In this document: piece after piece, positions 25,139-32,970 of the stretch
Position numbering within the stretch: the stretch's first letter is position 1
Layout of the letters: each line of letters begins with the position of its first letter
Assembly (NCBI GenBank): GCA_963754445.1
Contig: CAVWFT010000001.1
Span: 558,001-622,000, forward strand
Length of the DNA: 64,000 bases
Source: Bog-473 sp963754445
Lineage (GTDB): Bacteria > Actinomycetota > Acidimicrobiia > Acidimicrobiales > RAAP-2
Reading direction: 5' to 3'
Notes under the pieces: model-generated
Database searches by the model: none
The model's input: the letters and a program-made list of their open reading frames with translations, nothing else
What the model was told of the DNA's origin: nothing
Made by a program: the position numbers and the translations under genes

Positions 25139-26605
25139 ATGCTCGCTTCCGTCGTCTCCGCCACTCTGTCCGGCGCCCTCGGGACCCCGGTCTCGGTCGA
25201 GGTCCACGTCTCGAACGGCTTGCCGGGATTCACCGTCGTGGGGCTGCCCGACGCCGCCGTGCGTGAGGCGCGGGATCGTGTCCGCGCCGCCATCCTCTCG
25301 AGCGGCCTGCCGTGGCCGCTGCGGAGGGTCACGGTCAACCTGGCCCCCTCGGGACTGCGCAAGGGAGGGGCCGGACTCGACGTCCCCATCGCCATCGGGC
25401 TGCTGGTGGCGACGGGAGAGCTGCGCCCGGAATGCATCGAGGGCCGTGCCTTCTGCGGCGAGTTGGGGCTGAACGGCTCTCTTCGTCACGTGCCCGGAAT
25501 GGTCGCCCTGGCGGATGCCATGATGCCGCTGGGCCTGGTCGTGCCCCTCGTCGACGTCGGCGAGGCCCGTCTCGTCGGCGGCGAGGACGTGCGGGGAGCG
25601 GCCACGCTGCAACAGCTCGTCGCCGTGCTGCGCCAGGAGGCGCCGTGGCCCGAACCCGCTCCGACGCCCAAGGGCCCCCCACGGCCGTCCGAGCCGGACC
25701 TGGCCGATGTGCGCGGGCAGGCCCTGGGTCGGCGGGCGGTCGAAGTGGCTGCGGCGGGACGGCACCATCTGCTCATGATCGGACCACCCGGCTCCGGCAA
25801 GACCATGTTGGCCGAGCGTCTTGCGGGCCTCTTGCCCGACCTCTCGTCCGCCCAGGCGCTCGCCGTGACGCGGATCCATTCGGCGGCCGGTGCGCCGCTG
25901 CCCGACGGAGCCGTATTCAGCCGGCCGCCTTTCCGTGCGCCGCATCATCGCTCGTCGGTCGTGGCCCTCGTCGGAGGTGGCAGCTGGTCGCTCCGTCCGG
26001 GCGAGATCAGCCTGGCGACCGAAGGCGTGCTCTTTCTCGACGAGCTCGGCGAGTTCCCCGTGGCCGCCCTCGAAGCATTGCGACAGCCACTCGAGGAGGG
26101 GATCATCCGGGTCAGTCGGGCCGGGGGGACCGTGACGTTTCCCGCCCACTTCCTTCTCGCTGCCGCCATGAATCCCTGTCCCTGTGGCGAAGGAATGTAC
26201 GAGGGCGGCTGCGCCTGCAGCGTGGTCTCGCGTGAGCGTTACGGGAGACGGCTCTCGGCCCCACTGCTCGATCGCTTCGATCTCGTGGTTCCCCTGCACC
26301 GCCCCGACCCGGATCAGCTCCTATCGGGCGAACCGGGCGAGTCGAGTTCCGACGTGGCGGCTCGCGTCTGCGCGGCCCGTTCCCGGGCCGACGCACGAGG
26401 CGAACGCGCACTGCCTCTCGGATCAGAAGCTTCGGCCCTCCTGGCGACGAAGCTCCGTTCGGGCACTCTCAGCGCCCGAGGCCTCCAGAAGGTGTCGCGG
26501 GTGGCCCGGACCCTGGCCGACCTGGCCGGCGAGGACACGGTGACCTTCGCCCATGTCGCCGAGGCGGCGTCGCTTCGGGCCGCTCGTTCGACGGTGGTGC
26601 GATGA
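25139..26605 (+). CDS. comM: ComM/YifB family Mg-chelatase-like AAA ATPase
   Basis: A 488-aa helicase-like AAA+ protein that promotes branch migration in natural transformation (ComM). ATG 25139 gives the family N-terminus MLASVVSATLSGALGTPVSV. The N-terminal lon-like domain has GLPGFTVVGLPDAAVREARD; the AAA module has P-loop MIGPPGSGKTMLAERLAGLL near residue 220, Walker B EGVLFLDELGEFPV, and a zinc-like cysteine cluster MNPCPCGEGMYEGGCACS near 345. It overlaps dprA by ATGA (26602-26605). In mycobacteria yraN precedes this pair directly. Confidence 0.95.
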   Translation: MLASVVSATLSGALGTPVSVEVHVSNGLPGFTVVGLPDAAVREARDRVRAAILSSGLPWPLRRVTVNLAPSGLRKGGAGLDVPIAIGLLVATGELRPECIEGRAFCGELGLNGSLRHVPGMVALADAMMPLGLVVPLVDVGEARLVGGEDVRGAATLQQLVAVLRQEAPWPEPAPTPKGPPRPSEPDLADVRGQALGRRAVEVAAAGRHHLLMIGPPGSGKTMLAERLAGLLPDLSSAQALAVTRIHSAAGAPLPDGAVFSRPPFRAPHHRSSVVALVGGGSWSLRPGEISLATEGVLFLDELGEFPVAALEALRQPLEEGIIRVSRAGGTVTFPAHFLLAAAMNPCPCGEGMYEGGCACSVVSRERYGRRLSAPLLDRFDLVVPLHRPDPDQLLSGEPGESSSDVAARVCAARSRADARGERALPLGSEASALLATKLRSGTLSARGLQKVSRVARTLADLAGEDTVTFAHVAEAASLRAARSTVVR

Positions 26606-27666
26606 CGCGCGATCTGCCGGACGAGGCGTACGCCACGGCGCTGGCGGCCACGCCCGGTGTCGGACCCAGCACCTTGCGGGCCGCACTGCTGCACGATGCG
26701 CCCGCGACGGCGTGGCGCAGGCTGTGCGCTCCGAAGGGATCGACCGAGCGCGACGTGCGCAGCCTGTGGGAGCGTCATGTCGAGCACGGCATCAGGGTCC
26801 TGCTCCAAGGAGACGTGGCCTATCCGGAGCGACTGCGAGACGACCCCGGCCGACCCGCCGTCCTCTTCTGCCTCGGTGATCCTGGCGCCCTGGCCGGCGC
26901 ATCGTCCGCCGCGCTCATCGGAACCCGCGCCCCGACTCGCTACGGGCTCGGCATCGCAGCCCAGTTCGCCGCCGACCTGTCCGCAGCCGGCGTGAGCATC
27001 GTCTCCGGATTGGCCCTCGGGATCGACGGGGCCGCCCACGAGGGCGCCTGTGCCGCCGGTGCGCCGCCCATCGCCGTCGTGGCCGGTGGGCTGGACCGTC
27101 CCTACCCGAGCCGTCATGCCCGACTCTGGGAGCGGGTGGCCCGTCGGGGGGTGATCGTCTCGGAATCGCCGGCCGGCGTGCGGACGGAGCGTTGGCGTTT
27201 TCCGGTGCGCAATCGGCTGTTGGCCGCGCTCAGCGACGTCGTGGTGGTGATCGAGAGCCGGCACCACGGCGGCTCGCGCCACACGGTCGACGCGGCGATC
27301 GCCCGGGCCATTCCCGTGGGGGCCGTTCCCGGTTCCATCCGCAGCGCGACCTCGGAGGGCACCAATGCGTTGCTGGCCGACGGAGCCTTTCCGGCCTGCT
27401 CGTCCGCGGACATCCTGGTGGCGCTCTCGCTGGCCGGCAGGGCGATTGTCGCCAGCGACCGTCCCGTCGAGACGCTGACGAGCCCACCAGAGCGCGAGAT
27501 CGGTGTCGACGGCCCGGTACTCGACGCGCTGTCCTCGGATCCCGCGTCGTTGGACGATCTGGTGCGCGCCACGGGACTCGAAATGGCGAACCTGTGTGCA
27601 GGCTTGGAACGGCTGGCCCACATTGGCCTGGCGCATGACCTCGGTGGGTGGTGGGTGCGGGCCTAA
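26602..27666 (+). CDS. dprA: DNA-processing protein DprA
   Basis: A 354-aa DNA-protecting protein that loads RecA on incoming single-stranded DNA. A short N-terminal HhH-like region (PGVGPSTLRAALL) precedes the Rossmann core: AALIGTRAPTRYGLGIAAQF, SIVSGLALGIDGAAHEGAC, AVVAGGLDRPYPSRHARLW, ESPAGVRTERWRFPVRNRLL, ESRHHGGSRHTVDAA and VPGSIRSATSEGTN. The C-terminal winged-helix-like DML1 domain (DPASLDDLVRATGLE) ends at LAHDLGGWWVRA. Coupled to comM. Its last 39 coding bases recur in diverged form 2.6 kb downstream. Confidence 0.95.
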   Translation: MTRDLPDEAYATALAATPGVGPSTLRAALLHDAPATAWRRLCAPKGSTERDVRSLWERHVEHGIRVLLQGDVAYPERLRDDPGRPAVLFCLGDPGALAGASSAALIGTRAPTRYGLGIAAQFAADLSAAGVSIVSGLALGIDGAAHEGACAAGAPPIAVVAGGLDRPYPSRHARLWERVARRGVIVSESPAGVRTERWRFPVRNRLLAALSDVVVVIESRHHGGSRHTVDAAIARAIPVGAVPGSIRSATSEGTNALLADGAFPACSSADILVALSLAGRAIVASDRPVETLTSPPEREIGVDGPVLDALSSDPASLDDLVRATGLEMANLCAGLERLAHIGLAHDLGGWWVRA

Positions 27667-27686
27667 CCTGCCTCGCCGTGGACGCG
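27628..27686 (+). repeat. Imperfect direct repeat, copy 1 (end of dprA plus adjacent start region)
   Basis: A 59-bp block covering the last 13 codons of dprA, its stop, a TAACCT -10-like box and GTG GAC GCG. It matches 30243-30300 in 51 of 59 columns with one gap. The block ends at the first three codons that, in copy 2, are the start of the luciferase-like gene. Confidence 0.75.
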
Positions 27687-27694
27687 ACGCCGGC

Positions 27695-28444
27695 GTGAGA
27701 GTTCTCCTTGTGTCGGACCTTCACTATTCGCTGCCCCAGTTCGACTGGGTTCTCGAAGCGAGTGCCGACTACGACCTCGTCGTCGTGGCCGGCGACAGCC
27801 TCAACATCGCATCGCCGGTCGCACTCGATGCGCAGAGCGTCGTGATCAGTCGGTATCTGTCGCTCATCGCCGCCACGACGACACTCGCCGTCAGCTCGGG
27901 CAATCACGATCTCACCGGTCCGGACTCCCACGGGGAGCAGTCGGCGCTGTGGCTGCGCGACGTGCGCGCGCAGGGAATTCCGAGCGACGGCGATTCGCTC
28001 GTGCTGGACGACACGCTCGTGACCATCTGCCCCTGGTGGGACGGGCCACAGAGCCGGGCTGACGTGCTGGCCCAGCTCGGCACCGACGCCGGCCGCCGCA
28101 CGGGTCGGTGGGTCTGGCTCTACCACTGGCCACCCCTGGGCTCACCGACGTGCTGGACCGGTCGTCGCGACTACGGGGACGCCGATGTGCGCGAGTGGAT
28201 CGAGGAATTCGAGCCCGACTACGTCCTCACCGGGCACGTGCACGAGTCGCCGTTCAAGGAAGACGGCTCCTGGATCGACCGTATCGGACCGACCTGGGTT
28301 CTCAACGCCGGGCACCAGATCGGCAAGATCCCGGCCTACATCGAACTGGATCTGGGTGCGGAGCGGGCGCGCTGGGTCTCGATGATGGGCACGGAAACAG
28401 CCGACCTCACTGCCGCCAAGGCTCCCGAGCGCACCGTCTTCTGA
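27695..28444 (+). CDS. Metallophosphoesterase (calcineurin-like)
   Basis: A 249-aa protein of the calcineurin-like phosphoesterase superfamily. Motifs in order: LLVSDLHYSLP (D-x-H metal block), LVVVAGDSLNI (GD), VSSGNHDLTGPDS (GNHD), WLYHWPPLGSP (H) and VLTGHVHESPF (GHxH). All five metal/catalytic blocks are present, so it should be an active dinuclear phosphodiesterase. GTG 27695 overlaps the stop of a six-codon frame that starts at GTG 27678 right after a TAACCT box. It lies inside the 2.6-kb segment bounded by the direct repeat. Confidence 0.88.
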   Translation: MRVLLVSDLHYSLPQFDWVLEASADYDLVVVAGDSLNIASPVALDAQSVVISRYLSLIAATTTLAVSSGNHDLTGPDSHGEQSALWLRDVRAQGIPSDGDSLVLDDTLVTICPWWDGPQSRADVLAQLGTDAGRRTGRWVWLYHWPPLGSPTCWTGRRDYGDADVREWIEEFEPDYVLTGHVHESPFKEDGSWIDRIGPTWVLNAGHQIGKIPAYIELDLGAERARWVSMMGTETADLTAAKAPERTVF

Positions 28445-28461
28445 GCCCCGCTTCGCGGGGC
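28445..28461 (+). terminator. GC hairpin between convergent genes
   Basis: GCCCCG and CGGGGC pair around the stable CTTCG loop directly after the metallophosphoesterase stop. It reads the same way for the convergent gene ending at 28484, so it may serve both; no T-run is present. Confidence 0.5.
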
Positions 28462-28483
28462 GGGGGCCCGGCGAGGTTCGACG

Positions 28484-28966
28484 TCAGTACTCCGGATCGG
28501 GATCCCGAGCCGAACCGGACCGGGCCGCCGGGGCGTGACGGTGGGCCAGGTTCGACAGCACCTCGGACACCATCGACAGACCGGTCGCTTCTCCGTATTG
28601 GAATTTGAGGTCGGCGAGGTACGTCGTGACGAACGTGAGACGTTCCGCCATGCCCACCGCGATCAGCCGCGTGATCTCGGGGTCGCTGAACAAGAAGGCA
28701 TGACCGTCGGCCGCATAGCGAAGACGGCTCGGCTCGGTGGCGACGACACCAGCACCGTGGTCGGTCCCCAAGAGGACCGACATCTCTCCGATGACGGCGC
28801 CCTGTTCGGTGATCGTGTTGACGGCCACGTCGCCCTGGAACACCTCGAGGGCGCCGGACAGCAGGACCCAGACGCCCCCGCTGGGTTCGCCCTGGGTGAT
28901 CAGCGCCTCGCCGGTCCCCGCCTCGACGAGGGGCAGGTGCGCCGACAACTCGACCATTGCAGACAC
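28484..28966 (-). CDS. Cyclic nucleotide-binding domain protein without HTH
   Basis: A 160-aa single CRP-like sensor domain. The beta-roll is visible: LVEAGTGEALITQGEPSGG, VWVLLSGALEVFQGD and GAVIGEMSVLLGTDHGAGV (the GE phosphate-cassette Glu), followed by helix RLIAVGMAERLTFVTTYLAD. There is no DNA-binding HTH after the sensor, so it is not a full CRP regulator. It may modulate a partner protein; the divergent neighbour is a membrane protein. GTG 28966 follows TACCGT at an 8-base gap. Confidence 0.78.
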   Translation of the reverse strand: MSAMVELSAHLPLVEAGTGEALITQGEPSGGVWVLLSGALEVFQGDVAVNTITEQGAVIGEMSVLLGTDHGAGVVATEPSRLRYAADGHAFLFSDPEITRLIAVGMAERLTFVTTYLADLKFQYGEATGLSMVSEVLSNLAHRHAPAARSGSARDPDPEY

Positions 28967-29093
28967 GGGAGTCGACGGTAGCCGAGCAACCCGCTCGCTC
29001 TTCCCCGTTCACGCGATCTTCACGAGATTCTCAAGGACCTTCAGGCCGAGCAGCACGGCCCGGGAGCGAGGGCCCCCGGGGTACCGTACGCCT

Positions 29094-30023
29094 GTGTCCG
29101 GCAGGGTCCCGCGAGCGGTCGAATCGGTACTGCAGGGGGAGTCGACCCTCTGGCCGGCCGTGGTCAGCGGCGTCGCCGTGGCGGTGGCGTCCTACTTCGT
29201 CGGTCCCCGCCGGGGCGACCTCGAGGTCGACGTCGCGCTGGCCAGCATGGCCACGTTCCTCTTCGGCGTTCTCATCGCCTTCACGATCGCTCGGACCACG
29301 GATCGGCTGGCCCTGGTGCAGAACCTCATCAGTCGGGGCAACGCCTCCCTCCTGTCGATCCATCAGCTCATGTCGGTCTTCTCGGACGAAGAGGCGCTCG
29401 CGGTACGGCGCCTGATCGATCGCCAACTGACCGACCAGATCGACTACCGGTTGCTGGACAACCACCTGTCGGCGCCTTCGCACCTGGAGCTGATCGACGC
29501 CGTCTACGCCCTCGACCCGCGGTCGTTCCGAGAAGAAGTTGCCTACCAGGGCCTGGTCGACACCTGTACCGACATGAATTCGAATCGGGCGCTGATCGAG
29601 GGGACGACGGGTCAATCCCTCTCCACCATCGAGTGGATCGGCCTGCTCCTGCTGCTGGCCATCCTGTTGGCCCTGATCGTCGTGCTGCCCGGCGGGACCG
29701 TGTGGGGCGCTGTCATCGCCGGCGCCCTGGCGGGAACGCTGGTCACGCTGGTCATCCTGCTCCGCAAGCTCGATCTCCTGCGCTGGCACGAACGAACCTC
29801 CATCTGGGAGCCGACGGCCCGTCTGTTTCGCAGCATGGGACACCTGCCGTACGTGCCCCGCGACGTCGTCGCCAGCGGCCGTTACCGACCGCTCGGCCGG
29901 GTCCGCATGGTGGACTATCCCGACCCGTATCCGAACCGCTCTACCAAGATCGTGACGATTGAAGAGCTCACCCCAGAAGGGACCTCGAAGGTCGGGGCCG
30001 ATGTGCGCACCGGTGGCATCTGA
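29094..30023 (+). CDS. Integral membrane protein, DUF4239/bestrophin-like layout
   Basis: A 309-aa protein with two N-terminal helices (about 20-37, WPAVVSGVAVAVASYFV, and 48-65, ASMATFLFGVLIAFTIA), a cytoplasmic region of about 110 residues and a second pair of helices near 180-220 (IGLLLLLAILLALIVVLPGG, VIAGALAGTLVTLVILL). The arrangement resembles DUF4239 proteins, a loose bestrophin-like group; the name is a guess from layout. The start GTG 29094 follows TACCGT after 6 bases. It shares the intergenic region with the divergent cyclic-nucleotide-binding gene. Confidence 0.7.
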   Translation: MSGRVPRAVESVLQGESTLWPAVVSGVAVAVASYFVGPRRGDLEVDVALASMATFLFGVLIAFTIARTTDRLALVQNLISRGNASLLSIHQLMSVFSDEEALAVRRLIDRQLTDQIDYRLLDNHLSAPSHLELIDAVYALDPRSFREEVAYQGLVDTCTDMNSNRALIEGTTGQSLSTIEWIGLLLLLAILLALIVVLPGGTVWGAVIAGALAGTLVTLVILLRKLDLLRWHERTSIWEPTARLFRSMGHLPYVPRDVVASGRYRPLGRVRMVDYPDPYPNRSTKIVTIEELTPEGTSKVGADVRTGGI

Positions 30024-30291
30024 GGCGACGAACCGCGGCGAGTCCGGTCTGAGCCGAGGCCCCGGCTCTCGGCCGAGGGAACCAGGAAGAAGCTGATGGG
30101 GCGTGGGTGCCGGACCTGGTCGAGTCGTGGCCGGCCGCTCGGCCCACAACGCCGCGCGCCCGAGGAGTCCTGCGCCCGGCCGGCGGCGAAGGCACGGACG
30201 ACGCCTCCGACGCCGATTCCACCAGGCCCGACCTGCGTCGATCTGGCCCATGACGTCGGTCGGTGGGGGGAGCGGGCCTAATCTGCCCGCC
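30024..30291 (+). other. Non-coding stretch before the luciferase-like gene; ends in repeat copy 2
   Basis: 268 bp without a supportable gene. It contains a GC-rich inverted segment around 30047-30075 and, at its end, the second copy of the dprA-end repeat. A short frame ending at 30281 closes with LAHDVGRWGERA, which resembles the DprA C-terminus LAHDLGGWWVRA, so part of this stretch is probably a decayed dprA 3' end. Confidence 0.5.
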
Positions 30292-30300
30292 GTGGAGGCG
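30243..30300 (+). repeat. Imperfect direct repeat, copy 2 (decayed dprA end, promoter and gene start)
   Basis: 58-bp partner of 27628-27686. It holds a dprA-like terminal peptide, stop, TAATCT (-10-like, 30279-30284) and the first codons GTG GAG GCG of the downstream gene. 51 of 59 aligned columns agree. Confidence 0.75.
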
Positions 30301-30822
30301 TGGTTCATCGAGGGTACCGATCTGGCGGCGTTGGCAACCCGGGCCCGGGAAGCGGGACATCTCGGCGCCGGGGCGGTCGTCGTCTCCGGCGGGCCGTTGG
30401 GCGACCCGCTCGTCCTGGCCGGCGCGCTCGCGACCTCTCTCTCGGGTGCGCTCGTCGGTGTTCACCTGGCTCTCGGCGAGTCCGGTCGTCACCCGAGCGT
30501 CCTGGCCCGGGACATGACGACGCTCGATCTCGTGTGCGACGGGCGGTCTCTGCTCTGCCTGGCGCCTCCCTTCCCGCCCGGCCTGCCCGAGGCACTCGCG
30601 CTGTGCCAGGCCATGTGGCGCCACGGGGTGGGCAAGAGTGACGGCCCCCACTATCGAGTGCCCGGCGCCGTCAACCGGCCGGCACCCAGGCCCCAAGGTG
30701 GCCCCCGGGTGGCGCTCGATCTGGCCACGGGAGCGACCGCCCCCGCCGCCCTCGAGGGGTTGGTCGACTTCGTGGCCCGACCGGGCCCTGCCGTCGGCGT
30801 GGCCGTCCTGGAGCCCGCATGA
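30292..30822 (+). CDS. Short luciferase-like (LLM-type) protein
   Basis: A 176-aa protein matching only part of the luciferase-like monooxygenase fold: VVSGGPLGDPLVLAGALATS, LGESGRHPSVLARDMTTLDL, CDGRSLLCLAPPFP and EALALCQAMWRHGVGKSDGP with a closing HYRVPGAVNRPAPRPQGG. The order (start barrel strands, D-x-x-x-x-GR, EA-LC-x-MW, G-x-HY, RPxPxPQ) is typical of F420-dependent LLM enzymes but about 120 residues are missing compared with full-length members. GTG 30292 lies 7 bases after TAATCT. It overlaps the acyltransferase gene by ATGA. Confidence 0.7.
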   Translation: MEAWFIEGTDLAALATRAREAGHLGAGAVVVSGGPLGDPLVLAGALATSLSGALVGVHLALGESGRHPSVLARDMTTLDLVCDGRSLLCLAPPFPPGLPEALALCQAMWRHGVGKSDGPHYRVPGAVNRPAPRPQGGPRVALDLATGATAPAALEGLVDFVARPGPAVGVAVLEPA

Positions 30823-32945
30823 CCCTCGATGCCGTCGAGCTGGCCCAGGCCGAGCCGGCCACGCCGGACACGGCCGTCACCGGGCGCCACCTGCCCGCGC
30901 TCAACGGGCTCCGGGGCATCGCCGTGCTCGGCGTGATGGCCTACCACCTCCAGCTCGGCTGGGCCTCCGGTGGTTACCTCGGGGTCGACCTGTTCTTCGT
31001 CCTCTCGGGCTTCCTGATCACGACCCTCCTCCTCGAGGAGTGGACCCGCTCGGGCCGGATCAGCCTGGCCTCGTTCTGGGGCCGACGAGCCAAGCGCCTC
31101 CTCCCCGCGCTCTTTCTGGTGGTGGCCGCGCTCGCCGTGTACCTCGTGTGCAACGCCGTCTGGGGTGGCGCAGGCGCCAACGGGCTCATCGACCTGTCCG
31201 GATTGCGGGGCGACGCCATCTGGACGTTGCTCTACGCCAACAACTGGCACTTGATCTACGCCCACCAGTCCTACTTCGCTCAGTTCTCCACGCCCTCTCC
31301 GCTCCAACACACGTGGTCCCTGGCGATCGAAGAGCAGTTCTATCTGGTGTGGCCGCTCGTCCTGCTCCTGCTCTTCAAGTTCGGGCGCGCCGCGTGGCGT
31401 CGGACGGGGTTGATCCTCACCATCGTCCTGGGTGTCGGCTCCTCTGTCCTCATGGCGGTGCTGTTCGACCCCGGCGTCGATCCGTCACGCATCTACTACG
31501 GCACCGATACCCGCCTGTTCGATCTGATGGCCGGGGCGACGCTGGCCTTCCTCGCCGCGGCCCGCCCACAGCCCGAACGGCGGACCCGACGGACCCTTCA
31601 TGCTGTGGGCCCGTTGGCCGCTGTCGCCCTGGGCGTCTTCTGGGTGACTGCGGGTACCCCGGGGGGCCTGCCCCGGAACTACATGTTCGAAGGGGGGTTC
31701 CTGCTCTGCGCCGCCCTCGCCGCGCTCGTCGTGGCCGACGCCCGGCTCATACAACCCGGGCGCTTCTCCCGCGCTCTCGCCGTGCGGCCGCTCCACTTCC
31801 TCGGCACGATCTCCTACGGCATCTACCTGTGGCACTGGCCGGTGATCGTCTACGTGAACGGCACGAGGACCGGGCTCTCCGAGTGGCCTCTCGACATCCT
31901 GCGCGTGGCGCTGACCCTGGCGCTGTCGACGGCCAGCTACTACCTGGTCGAGCGGCCGATCCGCCTCGCCCGACCCCGGGGCTGGGTGCGCTGGTGGGTC
32001 GCCCCGATCGCCGGTGTGGTCACCGCCGCCATGATCGTCGTGGCGACGTTCCCGGCCGTCGCCGACCCCTCGGGCGTCGTGGGAACGACGCACCTGGCCA
32101 AGGCGACCGGCCAGGCGGTGCCCGGTGCCGGGGGGTACGCGGCGCAGGTGCCGATCCACCTCGCCGCCGCCCCGACGGCCGCCGATCCTCTCCGGGTCAT
32201 GCTCATCGGGGACTCGGTGATGCACGATGCGTCGTTCGCCATCACGGCTGCCCTCGGCGCCACCGGCCAGGCCACCGTCTTGACCAACACGATCGACGGC
32301 TTCGGCCTGATGAAGTCCTCCAACTGGCCGGTGTCCTTCCCGACCCTCGTCCGGGAGAGGCAACCGCAGCTCATCGTGGCTTCCTGGAGCTGGGACGACT
32401 ACGGGCCGACGACGCCCAACGCGCTCCACCAGCCGGCCCGGTACACGAGGCTGCTCCGTCGCGCCGTGGCCACCTTGTTGACGCCGGGCAACGGGGTGGA
32501 GGGCGTGATCTTCACCCAATTCCCCAAGCCGGGGGTGATCCCGGCGGCCGACTCGATCGACGGCGCCTCGAGCCAGGAGCGATGGGCCGGTGTGGCGGCC
32601 TGGAATGCCATTGCCGAGAAGATGACGACGTACTTCCCCGGCCGGGTCATGTACTTCCCGGTGGGCAGCTCCCTCCTCCTCGACGGCACCCGCTACTCGT
32701 CCTGGCTGCCCCCTGAACGCGACCCGGGCGCACCCAAGGACCAGTGGATCCGCGTCCGCAAGCTGGACCACGTGCATCTCTGCCCGGAAGGCAGCGCCCG
32801 CTACGCCGATGCGATCCTGGCGGACATGACGGCCGTGTTCAAGCTGGCCCCCGCCCAGGGTGACTGGCCGCAGGGCTCGTGGGCCCAGGACCCCGACTAC
32901 AACGACCCCCCCGGCGCCTGCCCGGACGACCATCCGCCTGGGTAG
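30819..32945 (+). CDS. Membrane O-acyltransferase (acyltransferase 3) with C-terminal SGNH domain
   Basis: A 708-aa OafA/YrhL-type protein that transfers acyl groups to surface glycans or peptidoglycan. The first ~370 residues are an Acyl_transf_3 membrane domain with about ten helices; the catalytic start RHLPALNGLRGIAVLGVMAY includes the conserved Arg, followed by GGYLGVDLFFVLSGFLITTL. Further motifs are HTWSLAIEEQFYLVWPLVL and SYGIYLWHWPVIV. After a linker, an extracellular SGNH hydrolase-like domain has VMLIGDSVMHDASFA (GDS nucleophile) and KLDHVHLCPEG (D-x-x-H). Overlaps the preceding gene, so the two are coexpressed. Confidence 0.93.
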   Translation: MTLDAVELAQAEPATPDTAVTGRHLPALNGLRGIAVLGVMAYHLQLGWASGGYLGVDLFFVLSGFLITTLLLEEWTRSGRISLASFWGRRAKRLLPALFLVVAALAVYLVCNAVWGGAGANGLIDLSGLRGDAIWTLLYANNWHLIYAHQSYFAQFSTPSPLQHTWSLAIEEQFYLVWPLVLLLLFKFGRAAWRRTGLILTIVLGVGSSVLMAVLFDPGVDPSRIYYGTDTRLFDLMAGATLAFLAAARPQPERRTRRTLHAVGPLAAVALGVFWVTAGTPGGLPRNYMFEGGFLLCAALAALVVADARLIQPGRFSRALAVRPLHFLGTISYGIYLWHWPVIVYVNGTRTGLSEWPLDILRVALTLALSTASYYLVERPIRLARPRGWVRWWVAPIAGVVTAAMIVVATFPAVADPSGVVGTTHLAKATGQAVPGAGGYAAQVPIHLAAAPTAADPLRVMLIGDSVMHDASFAITAALGATGQATVLTNTIDGFGLMKSSNWPVSFPTLVRERQPQLIVASWSWDDYGPTTPNALHQPARYTRLLRRAVATLLTPGNGVEGVIFTQFPKPGVIPAADSIDGASSQERWAGVAAWNAIAEKMTTYFPGRVMYFPVGSSLLLDGTRYSSWLPPERDPGAPKDQWIRVRKLDHVHLCPEGSARYADAILADMTAVFKLAPAQGDWPQGSWAQDPDYNDPPGACPDDHPPG

Positions 32946-32970
32946 GCACCGAAGGTGCCGTGGGGGGCGA

